Part shown: positions 9,094-16,389 of the stretch, one piece after another
Numbering within the stretch: the first letter of the stretch is position 1
How the letters are laid out: every line of letters starts with the position of its first letter
Assembly (NCBI RefSeq): GCF_900129425.1
Contig: NZ_LT670817.1
Location: 5,642,001 to 5,706,000, forward strand
Reading direction: 5' to 3'
From: Bradyrhizobium erythrophlei
GTDB lineage: Bacteria; Pseudomonadota; Alphaproteobacteria; Rhizobiales; Xanthobacteraceae
Length of the DNA: 64,000 bases
Program-made: the position numbers and the translations under genes
The notes under the pieces: generated by a model
Database searches by the model: none
What the model saw: only the letters and a program-made list of their open reading frames with translations
Told to the model about the DNA's origin: nothing

Positions 9094-10083
9094 TCACGCG
9101 ATCAATTGAGCGAACAAATCCGCGTCGACATTGCCGCCCGACAGGACGATGACGACGTTCTTGCCGCGTGCATCGATGCGGCCGGCCAGAAGCGCGGCGA
9201 GACCCACCGCGCCGCCCGGTTCGACCACCAGCTTCAGCTCCCGAAACGCAAACCCGACCGCGGTCCCGACTTCCGCGTCGGACGCCGTGATGCCCTGGGC
9301 AAGCAGCCGGCTGTTGATGGCGAAAGTGATTTCACCGGGGATCGAGGCCATCAGCGCATCGCAGATGGTCCGCCCCTGAGCGTGATGCGGCTCGCGTTTT
9401 CCGGCGCGCAGCGAGCGCGCATGATCGTCGAATGCTTCCGGCTCGCCGGACATCAGAATCGCCTGCGGATAGCGCGCCTTGACCGCCGTTGCGACACCCG
9501 CGATCAGGCCGCCGCCGGAAGCCGGCGCCACCACGATATCGGGCGTCAGGCCGAGCGCTGCCATGTCCTCGGCAATCTCGCGGCCCACCGTGCCCTGGCC
9601 GGCGATCACAAACGGATCGTCATAGGGCCGCACCAGCGTGGCGCCGCGTTTGCCGGCGATGTCGCGGGCGATCGCCTCACGATCCTCGCGGTCGCGATCG
9701 TACAGCACGACTTCCGCGCCATAGGCCCTGGTGCGTTCGCGTTTGGAGAGCGGCGCATCGGCGGGCATCACGATGGTCGCCTGCATGTCGAGAATTTGCG
9801 CCGCCGCCGCCACGCCCTGGGCGTGGTTGCCGGAGGAGAACGCGACCACGCCGCCGCCGCGCGCCGCCATCGGGATCGACGACAGCTTGTTGAAGGCGCC
9901 GCGAAACTTGAACGATCCGGTCCGCTGCAGCATTTCCGGCTTGAGGAAAACCCTGGTTCCGACGCGTTCGTTGAGCACGGGCGGGGACAGCAACGGCGTT
10001 CGCACCGCGAACGGCGCCAGCACGCGCGCGGCCGCATCGATATCGGTGGAACTGACCGGCAGGGTTGCGAAGGGTTCCGTCAT
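9094..10083 (-). CDS. PLP-dependent threonine/serine dehydratase
   Basis: Fold-type II PLP enzyme, 329 residues, expected to deaminate L-threonine or L-serine to the 2-oxo acid plus ammonia. The PLP lysine is in 'GSFKFRGAFNK', the substrate loop is 'FSSGNHAQGVA', and the phosphate-binding Gly-rich loop is 'ASGGGLIAG'. It lacks the C-terminal ACT regulatory domains of biosynthetic IlvA, so a catabolic or racemase-like role is possible. The start MTEPFATL at 10083 is preferred over an in-frame start 12 codons upstream. It lies 51 bases downstream of the glycosyltransferase gene on the same strand. Confidence 0.88.
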   Translation of the reverse strand: MTEPFATLPVSSTDIDAAARVLAPFAVRTPLLSPPVLNERVGTRVFLKPEMLQRTGSFKFRGAFNKLSSIPMAARGGGVVAFSSGNHAQGVAAAAQILDMQATIVMPADAPLSKRERTRAYGAEVVLYDRDREDREAIARDIAGKRGATLVRPYDDPFVIAGQGTVGREIAEDMAALGLTPDIVVAPASGGGLIAGVATAVKARYPQAILMSGEPEAFDDHARSLRAGKREPHHAQGRTICDALMASIPGEITFAINSRLLAQGITASDAEVGTAVGFAFRELKLVVEPGGAVGLAALLAGRIDARGKNVVIVLSGGNVDADLFAQLIA

Positions 10084-10134
10084 CCCTGACTTGTATCGCG
10101 TCACGCAATGGGCGGGCAAGGTGCTTGCGGCGGA

Positions 10135-11190
10135 TCACGCGACGAAGCGCGGACACTCCGGCGTGAATGGCGCCAGCTCGCTCGTCGAATCGACCGCGGG
10201 AACCCCGGCTATGTTGTCGATGAAGGCGCGGGCCGAGGCCTCCCAGGTATGCCCAGCGGCAAACTCGAGGCAGGCCTGCGGCGAAATTGTCAGCGCGGAC
10301 AGGCATGCCGCCCGCAGATCGTCGTTCAGCGCCCCGACCGGCGCGTTGCCGATCACATCGCGGGGACCGGTCACCGGAAAGGCGGCCACCGGCAAGCCGC
10401 TTGCCAGCGCTTCCAGCAGAACCAGGCCAAAGGTGTCGGTCTTGCTCGGAAACACGAAGACGTCGGCCGCGGCATAGGCCTCCGCCAGGGCTTCGTCCTG
10501 CCGCGCGCCGAGAAACACGGCTTGCGGATATTTCCGGGCCAAAGCCGTGCGCGCCGGTCCGTCGCCGACGATGACCTTGCTGCCGGGCAAATCGAGATCG
10601 AGAAACGCCTCGAGATTCTTTTCGACCGCCACCCGGCCGACGCACAGGAATACCGGGCGCGGCAGGCCAAGGTCGACGGCGCGGGGATGAAATTGGCCGG
10701 TGTCAACGCCGCGCGGCCATAACACAACGTTGCGAAAGCCCCGTGCGCGCAGTTCGCTTGCCAGCGCCGGCGTCGCCGCCATCACCGCCTGGCTGGCGCC
10801 GTGGAAGGCGCGCAGTGCCCGCCAGATCCATGATTCGGGAACCGGCAGGCGCGCCGAGATATATTCCGGAAAACGGGTATGAAAGCTCGTGGTGAACTGC
10901 ATTCCGTGTCGGCGGCAACACCGCCGCACCGATATTCCGATCGGCCCTTCTGTTGCGATGTGAATGCTGTCCGGCCGTGCGTCCGCGATCAGCCTCGCAA
11001 TTTTGGTCTGATACGGCAACGCCACGCGCAGATCGCGATAGCTCGGCATGGCGAAGGTGCGGAACGACTGCGGGGTCAGAAAGCTGACATCGACACCGAA
11101 CGTCTTGGCCGCTTCCGCCATCATGGTCAGCGTCCGCACCACGCCGTTGACTTGCGGGTGCCACGCATCGGTCGCGACCAGAATACGCAT
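10135..11190 (-). CDS. GT4-family glycosyltransferase (MgtA-like)
   Basis: Retaining GT-B glycosyltransferase, 351 residues. The acceptor domain begins 'MRILVATDAWHPQVNGVVRT', typical of MgtA-like mannosyl- or glucosyltransferases acting on lipids. The donor domain has 'FLCVGRVAVEKNLEAFL', 'VIVGDGPAR' and the EX7E-type 'SKTDTFGLVLLEALASGLPV'. Its ATG shares a base with the stop of the upstream phosphoesterase gene (TGATG), so the two are translationally coupled. This suggests a common pathway, perhaps glycolipid synthesis at the inner membrane; donor and acceptor are not known. Confidence 0.87.
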   Translation of the reverse strand: MRILVATDAWHPQVNGVVRTLTMMAEAAKTFGVDVSFLTPQSFRTFAMPSYRDLRVALPYQTKIARLIADARPDSIHIATEGPIGISVRRCCRRHGMQFTTSFHTRFPEYISARLPVPESWIWRALRAFHGASQAVMAATPALASELRARGFRNVVLWPRGVDTGQFHPRAVDLGLPRPVFLCVGRVAVEKNLEAFLDLDLPGSKVIVGDGPARTALARKYPQAVFLGARQDEALAEAYAAADVFVFPSKTDTFGLVLLEALASGLPVAAFPVTGPRDVIGNAPVGALNDDLRAACLSALTISPQACLEFAAGHTWEASARAFIDNIAGVPAVDSTSELAPFTPECPRFVA

Positions 11191-11987
11191 CAGGCGGCAC
11201 GCGCCGCGACAGGAGTAACGGGAACCGCCCGTCGCAGCGGATCGGTCCAGGTGATGATTTCAAACCGGCCGTCTTCGTGTTCGGCAAGCGCCGTGCAGCT
11301 TTCCACCCAGTCGCCGCAATTCATGTAACGGATGCCATGTTCGTCGCGGATCGTGGCGTAATGGATATGGCCACAGATCACTCCGTCGGCACCGTGACGC
11401 CTCGCCTCCGCCGCCAACGTGTGTTCGAAGGCGCCGATATAATTCACGGCGTTCTTGACCTTCAGTTTCGCCCATTGCGACAGCGACCAATAGGGCACGC
11501 CGAAGGCGCGCCGAAAGAAGTTGACGAGGCGATTCATCTGGATCGCGAAATCGTAGGCCTTGTCGCCGAGATGGGCGAGCCAGCGCGCGTTCTGCACCAC
11601 GAGGTCGAAAATATCGCCGTGAATCACCAGGTAACGCCGGCCATCGACGCCGACATGAACGGTATTTTCCACGACGTCGATGCCGCCAAAATGCGTGCCG
11701 TAATAGTTCCTCAGGAACTCGTCGTGATTGCCGGGCACGTAAACGATCTTGGCGCCCTTGCGCGCCTTGCGCAGCATTTTCTGCACGAAGTCGTTGTGCG
11801 ATTGCGGCCAGTACCAGTTCGACCGCAACGCCCAGCCATCGACGATATCGCCGACGAGGTAGATCGTATCGGCATCATGGCTGCGGAGAAAGTCCAGCAA
11901 TCGGTCGGCTTGCGAGCCCCGGGCACCGAGGTGGACGTCGGAGATAAACAAAGTGCGAAAGCGTCGTTCGGGACACTCTTCACTCAT
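11190..11987 (-). CDS. UDP-2,3-diacylglucosamine diphosphatase-like metallophosphoesterase (LpxH family)
   Basis: Calcineurin-like phosphoesterase, 265 residues. Metal-binding motifs are in order: 'FISDVHLGARG', 'LVGDIVDGW', 'VPGNHDE', 'IHGDIFD' and 'ICGHIHYA'. This pattern fits LpxH-type UDP-2,3-diacylglucosamine hydrolases of lipid A synthesis, although many alphaproteobacteria use LpxI for that step, so this copy may act on another nucleotide-linked lipid. The start at 11987 (MSEECPE) has GGGA 9 bases upstream; an ATG five codons earlier (12002) is also possible. It overlaps the following GT4 gene by one base. Confidence 0.87.
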   Translation of the reverse strand: MSEECPERRFRTLFISDVHLGARGSQADRLLDFLRSHDADTIYLVGDIVDGWALRSNWYWPQSHNDFVQKMLRKARKGAKIVYVPGNHDEFLRNYYGTHFGGIDVVENTVHVGVDGRRYLVIHGDIFDLVVQNARWLAHLGDKAYDFAIQMNRLVNFFRRAFGVPYWSLSQWAKLKVKNAVNYIGAFEHTLAAEARRHGADGVICGHIHYATIRDEHGIRYMNCGDWVESCTALAEHEDGRFEIITWTDPLRRAVPVTPVAARAA

Positions 11988-12279
11988 AGCGTCAGTTCCC
12001 ATGCGCGAGCAGCTAACCGATTCCCGTGACGACGTGATGACGATTCGCGCCGCCGATGGGACCACGCGAATCACGTGACCTGCTTTCGGGGGAGCGAATA
12101 GCAGCGGCCTGCGACAATCAGGCGACAGCCGGCCCAGCGGCCGGGACGGCTCGCCATCCCCAGAGCGTGACCGAAAAAGCAGCCCGGCAGTGGCGGCGAG
12201 AAAGATGCAAATTTCAGCAGTTGGGTCATTAGAAAGCACAGTTTCGCGATCTCGCGGCCTGATACGCCCGAGGTTTGCC

Positions 12280-12780
12280 ATCAACTTCCGCCCTCTTGAT
12301 CAGAGGGCGTGGGGAATGCCGGGCGCCCGATGCACCCGCAGCCTCGTGTGCGCTATTGGTAGTAAGTATGCACACGAGTATTCACAGCGAGCCATCGGAA
12401 AACACCCGACATTCCCGCACGCAATGGTTTACGGCTTATACCGTGCTCTCCCCGGTGATCGGCTTTCTTGCCACCGTCGTTACGCGGATCGCTCCGCCAA
12501 CTTGACGCCAGCGTCGGGGCGTCAGGACCACACGTCTTCGCCGTCCGCTGCAAGCAACGCCCGTCAAGCGCGCCGCCGCGTCCACCGCATCCCGCCCCGC
12601 GTCCGTGACGTCGCGAGCCGCCCCTCTGAGTGAGACGGGACGCAGGAAATATACAACTGATTTGGGTCTTCTGAAAATCAGAAATATTTTTGCAAAAGGG
12701 GCTGGACACGCTGTTTGAAAAATTGCCTGTCGGGCAAATCAGTGAACAACAGCGATGCGCCATAAATTGATGGGTCACAC
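12280..12780. repeat. Intergenic segment resembling a dispersed Bradyrhizobium repeat
   Basis: This 500-base stretch has overlapping open frames in several phases, none with protein-like character. Its translated fragments (such as 'LYRALPGDRLSCHRR' and 'RRVHRIPPRV') match the pattern of spurious hypotheticals that I recall recurring in Bradyrhizobium genomes. I read it as a copy of a dispersed non-coding repeat, not a gene. Nothing else is visible between 12003 and 12280. Confidence 0.45.
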
Positions 12781-12802
12781 TTCAGCGACAACCTCTCAAC
12801 AT

Positions 12803-12922
12803 GTCGTCCCGGCGAACGCCGGGACCCATACGCCGTGCCGTTGCGGTTGAAAGACGATGCTGAGACGTCTCGCTACTAAACCACCGACGGTGGTTATGGG
12901 TCCCGGCGTTCGCCGGGACGAC
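12803..12922. repeat. Perfect 28-bp inverted repeat with 64-base spacer
   Basis: The arms 12803-12830 and 12895-12922 are exact reverse complements, starting gtcgtcccggcg and ending in cgccgggacgac. Each arm is itself partly palindromic (cccggcgaacgccggg). Such REP-like elements are common between genes in this group of bacteria. It lies just upstream of the tandem array. Confidence 0.85.
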
Positions 12923-13032
12923 GACGGTGCTTAGTCCTGCATCTTCGAAAAATCCGCTCCCCCCGCGCGCGTCTCGATGGATGGCTGCGAATATGTTGCG
13001 TCCATCCTTCGAGACGCTTGCTTCGCAAGCTC

Positions 13033-13516
13033 CTCAGGATGAGGGTTTGGCGTGCCCCGGACGCTGCGCAGCGCGAAGCGGTGCGCTGCTGATCCGGGTC
13101 TATTATGGACCCGTACCCATGGGTCCCGGCTCTGCGGAGCAGCGTGAAGAACGCTGCGCCGCGTCCGGGACACGAGACACGTTGCTTCACGCCCTCTCAG
13201 GATGAGGGTTTGGCGTGCCCCGGACGCTGCGCAGCGCGAAGCGGTGCGCTGCTGATCCGGGGTCCATGATGGACCCGTACCCGTGGGTCCCGGCTCTGCG
13301 GAGCAGCGTGAAGAACGCTGCGCCGCGTCCGGGACACGAGACACATTGCTTCACGCCCTCTCAGGATGAGGGTTTGGCGTGCCCCGGACGCAGCGCGAAG
13401 CGGTGCGCTGCTGATCCGGGGTCTATTATGGACCCGTACCCGTGTGTCCCGGACGCGGTGCAGCGTGAAGAACGCTGCACCGCGTCCGGGACACGAGGCA
13501 CATTGCTTCACGCCCT
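13033..13516. repeat. Tandem array of three ~160-bp units
   Basis: The unit starting 'ctcaggatgagggtttggcg' begins at 13033, 13196 and 13360, and its first bases recur at 13517. Unit lengths are 163, 164 and 157 bases; the third lost a few bases near 'gctgcgcagc' and has a variant second half. Within a unit, 'ccggacgc' and 'gcgtccgg' stretches are mutually inverted. Open frames through the array are repeat by-products. The bases at 12990-13033 (tccttcgagacgcttgcttc) resemble the edge of a single-copy dispersed element. Confidence 0.85.
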
Positions 13517-13682
13517 CTCAGGATGAGGTCCGTACTCACTCTCCCGCAGCATCTTCCCAAGTTGCAGACATTTGTCGGCATGTCCGTGACGGCTCGCATT
13601 GAGGGTCACTTAATTTTCAAGAACCCTGACGTGCTTGGCGCCAGCGGCATGAGAGTCGCTTTGCCTGCCCTTTAATTCAACG

Positions 13683-14192
13683 TCAGCCTTTCGCGTTCCC
13701 CTTCGGAAATTCGAACACAAGGCACGTCGTCGTCGCATGCGCAAGCAGCCGATCCTTTGCATCGGTGATGCGCGCCTCGGCGGTAGCGACGCGGCGGCCG
13801 GCGTTGAGCACGCGGCCCTCGGTGCGGATCACGCCGCTCGTCTCGTTCATGCCGCGCACGAACGAGATCTTGAATTCCAGCGTGGAGTAGCCAGTGCCCG
13901 CGGGCAGCGTGCTCTGCACCGCGAGCCCCATCGCGGAATCCAAGAGGATCGCGGCATAGCCTCCATGCACCGAGCCGATCGGATTGTAATGGCGCAGACC
14001 CGGCACGCTGTGAATCACGACGGCCCCGGGTTCGACCGTGCAGTCGAACGGCTCGACCGTCTGCATGATCGGCGGCTCCGGCAATCGTCTCGCGAAGATC
14101 GCGCGGACAAAATCGAGCCCCGACATCGATGCCATCACGTCGACGGGTACGATGCCGTATTCGATAGCCTGCTTTCCGGATTTATCGTTCAT
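13683..14192 (-). CDS. PaaI-family acyl-CoA thioesterase
   Basis: Hotdog-fold thioesterase, 169 residues, hydrolysing acyl-CoA or aryl-CoA esters in the cytoplasm. The family signature 'IGSVHGGYAAILLDSAMGLA' is clear, with the active-site Asp in 'LLDSAMG'; 'YSTLEFKISFVRG' forms the second hotdog strand pair. Length suits the PaaI_thioesterase group. It starts at an ATG 5 bases behind GAGAG and seems transcribed alone. Confidence 0.87.
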   Translation of the reverse strand: MNDKSGKQAIEYGIVPVDVMASMSGLDFVRAIFARRLPEPPIMQTVEPFDCTVEPGAVVIHSVPGLRHYNPIGSVHGGYAAILLDSAMGLAVQSTLPAGTGYSTLEFKISFVRGMNETSGVIRTEGRVLNAGRRVATAEARITDAKDRLLAHATTTCLVFEFPKGNAKG

Positions 14193-14399
14193 GATCTCTC
14201 AACACACCGCGTCGTCATGCCGGACCTGATCCGGGCATTTATGATTGTTCAGAGAGGATTGCCGGGTCAAGCGCAGCATCTGGCAGCCGTTCAACAATGT
14301 CCGCTACCAAGCTCGAGACCTTAAGCCCAGAAGCCAATCCCGTCACCTGACAAAACCCATCTTGGCGGTCTTGAGTGGGGTTAACAATCGCGTGCTCAA

Positions 14400-14669
14400 C
14401 TACCGTGAATTTTCCTTTGGGCCGAATTGCGCGTTTCGGTTCAACTTCCAGCGTGTGGCCCAACGCGGGCAAGCCTCGTACGTCGTCGCCGTCATGGCAC
14501 CTTCCGATTTTGCGCAGCTATAGTAGCAAATCTTGGTTAGTCCCGAGATTTTCTCTCCAGATTTATTGCACAGCAATGGCAGCCGGTAAGGCTCTCCCGT
14601 TAGCGGCGATTGTTCCGCAAATGCTGATGACGACGCTGCAAGAACGGCTAATGCCAAAACTATCCTCAT
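14400..14669 (-). CDS. Small secreted hypothetical protein (89 aa)
   Basis: The N-terminus 'MRIVLALAVLAASSSAFAEQ' is a classical signal peptide with an AFA|EQ cleavage site. The mature part is about 70 residues with four cysteines (LLCNKSGEK, KICYYSCAK, EACPRW), probably paired as two disulfides in the periplasm. The ATG at 14669 is chosen because AAGGGG lies 5 bases upstream. I recall similar small Cys-containing proteins in Bradyrhizobium; no function is known. Confidence 0.7.
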   Translation of the reverse strand: MRIVLALAVLAASSSAFAEQSPLTGEPYRLPLLCNKSGEKISGLTKICYYSCAKSEGAMTATTYEACPRWATRWKLNRNAQFGPKENSR

Positions 14670-14992
14670 CTTGCCCCTTCGTTGTGTCGCTCGCACCGCG
14701 CGCGCGGATTGGCGGACGTACAGTTGACGCCCGCCGCCGGACCGGGAGCGGAATCAGCAATCTCGCATCTAGTGAGGCCTAATAAGTTGATCGCTGTTAC
14801 CGGCTAAAAATTCCCTTTTCCCTGAATATTTTCGTCGCGAAGTTTTCCAAGGAAAAGCCGATCACATACTGTTGTTGGACTAAGACCGCGACAAAATCGA
14901 TCTCTGAAGAGAGAGACAGCAACGAGGGTCTTTGCCATTGGCACTGCTCCCACGTTCGCCCCTAGGCAAGGTGCAGGAAATGGGAGCGATCC

Positions 14993-15271
14993 ATGTCAAG
15001 AAAAACGATCTTTGGCGCTGCATTGGTTGTGTCGTCGTTGTTGCTGGCAAACGTCGGATATGCAGAGCAAGTTCCGCCAGTTCACAAAGGACCATGGCCC
15101 ATACGCAACGGTCGCAACTACCAACCGACCGAGAATGAGCTGAGATCCTCGCATCTCCAGGATGTTACGCCGGATCAGGCGCGCGAGATCGACCGGTTAT
15201 ACAGTGAGCTCCTAGCGGCACATCCTGCAACCAAAAATGATCGAGCGGCGGAAAAGGAGATCAGCCAATGA
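14993..15271 (+). CDS. Small secreted hypothetical protein (92 aa)
   Basis: Signal peptide 'MSRKTIFGAALVVSSLLLAN' continuing to VGYA|EQ. The mature protein of about 67 residues is hydrophilic, with 'NGRNYQPTENEL' and a helical 'TPDQAREIDRLYSELLA'. GGGAG precedes the ATG. Its stop overlaps the start of the next small gene (ATGA), so the two form a coupled pair of exported peptides. Function unknown. The 320-base gap upstream (14670-14992) holds no gene that I can see. Confidence 0.7.
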   Translation: MSRKTIFGAALVVSSLLLANVGYAEQVPPVHKGPWPIRNGRNYQPTENELRSSHLQDVTPDQAREIDRLYSELLAAHPATKNDRAAEKEISQ

Positions 15272-15435
15272 GATCCATCTGGCAACCATCGAGGATGATC
15301 GCAATTGCAGTCGTCATCGTGTCAGGCACCGGTGCTATAGCTTTGGCTCGACCGCACCCGATCTCCGAACCCGTCTTGGGAACGGAGTGGCAATGCAGCC
15401 GCGCTGCGTTCGTCGTCACCTGCAATCACCGCTGA
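15268..15435 (+). CDS. Small exported peptide (55 aa), coupled to the upstream gene
   Basis: Translation of 56 codons gives an N-terminal hydrophobic signal (MIAIAVVIVSGTGAIALA after a short basic leader) and a mature end 'RPHPISEPVLGTEWQCSRAA', finishing FVVTCNHR. There are two cysteines. The ATG lies in the ATGA overlap with the preceding stop, and AAGGAGA stands 9 bases upstream. Related 'LGxEWQCSRxAF' peptides exist in Bradyrhizobium to my recollection. Role unknown. Confidence 0.6.
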   Translation: MRSIWQPSRMIAIAVVIVSGTGAIALARPHPISEPVLGTEWQCSRAAFVVTCNHR

Positions 15436-15600
15436 GACGGAGCCCCTGATCCCGATGCGGGGGTTGAACCCACTCCGCCATCGATGACGAAGCGGTGTTG
15501 GTCCATCGCGCGGGGCTTTGGCGAACTGCGCCTTATCCGGATTCTTTGTCCTCGCTTCATCGTGCAACAGGGCGGAATTGCCAATCCCGCTTGCCTCAAC

Positions 15601-15725
15601 CCGAATGTCTCTTGTGGGTCAATCGCTCCGTATTGGCTCTTTGCCAGCCACATCCGGTCAGCCCCTATCAACGGACATCGTCAGACCGCCTCGTCATGTC
15701 GGAAAAGTGCCATGAACGGACATTG
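15601..15725 (+). repeat. Dispersed intergenic repeat, copy A
   Basis: Contains in order 'gtgggtcaatcgctccg', 'catccggtcagccccta', 'ggacatcgtcag' and 'gtcggaaaagtgcc'. The same ordered blocks occur at 18331, 19132/21082, 22741/24437, 25769 and 32382. The rest of 15436-15994 holds no gene that I can see. Confidence 0.65.
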
Positions 15726-15994
15726 AAACCGCCTGAACGGTGCTTGGGCTAGCTGCTCGCAAACTGCGAGGTAAAGAATGTCGACGCGCGCTGCGTTCGC
15801 CTATCCAATTGAGGCTTCCCAAGAAGCCGGGCCTAAAAAGTGAAGTTGTGGCCAACAAAGCCAAATCATTGGCTTACAATCACAAGCACTGATCTTGATC
15901 CTTCGCTATACGGTCCTGTCGCTCGCGCCGGCGAACTCTGATGATCGCGAGCCGCCCCGGTCGCTTTATTAATTTGGATCAAAGATTTCAGACG

Positions 15995-16294
15995 ATGTCC
16001 TCTGACAGCCGGATCGCATTATTTATCGATGGGGCCAATCTCTACGCTACGGCCAAGGCGCTCGGTTTCGATATCGACTACAGGCGCCTGCTCAAGGAAT
16101 TTCAGAGCCGCGGAGTACTGCTGCGGGCGTCCTACTACACCGCAGTTATCGAAGATCAGGAGTCCACTGCGCCAATCACTCCTGGTCTGCCCCGACAACC
16201 GGACAAGGTGCGAGCCGGTTCGGATTTCGCATTCGGGCCAAAACCGGAAGTGAAGTCGCCCGACCAACTGTACAGAGGTACCCTAATTGGGTAG
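15995..16294 (+). pseudogene. Truncated NYN-domain (LabA/DUF88-type) protein
   Basis: The first about 55 residues (SRIALFIDGANLYATAKALG, then 'DYRRLLKEFQSRGVLLRASYY') match the N-terminus of the roughly 190-residue NYN-domain family, putative metal-dependent RNases of the PIN-like fold with the first acidic residue in 'FIDGANL'. After 'YTAVIEDQE' the sequence changes abruptly to unrelated, repeat-like residues and stops at 99. The later acidic motifs of the active site (the 'GDGDF' region) are missing. I conclude that recombination has cut the gene. Confidence 0.75.
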
Positions 16295-16389
16295 GTTTGG
16301 CACGGATACTTAGTTTTTATCCCCTCATGCCGTCCCAACTTTCCCGCATAGCTCCTCGTTGGTCGGCTGGCTCACGAATGAGGCAAGCC

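Noticed and set aside
12190..12633. 147-aa open frame in the repeat region
   Set aside because: No protein-like composition and translated segments resemble recurring spurious frames of Bradyrhizobium repeats.
13033..13516. Possible CRISPR array
   Set aside because: Units are contiguous ~160-bp tandem copies without short repeats or variable spacers, and no cas genes are near.
12894..13602. Several overlapping frames of 70-140 aa in both directions
   Set aside because: They restate the tandem units and inverted repeats in protein form.
15445..15480. tRNA-like 'gggggttgaacccactccgcc'
   Set aside because: No acceptor, D-arm or anticodon stem could be folded around it.
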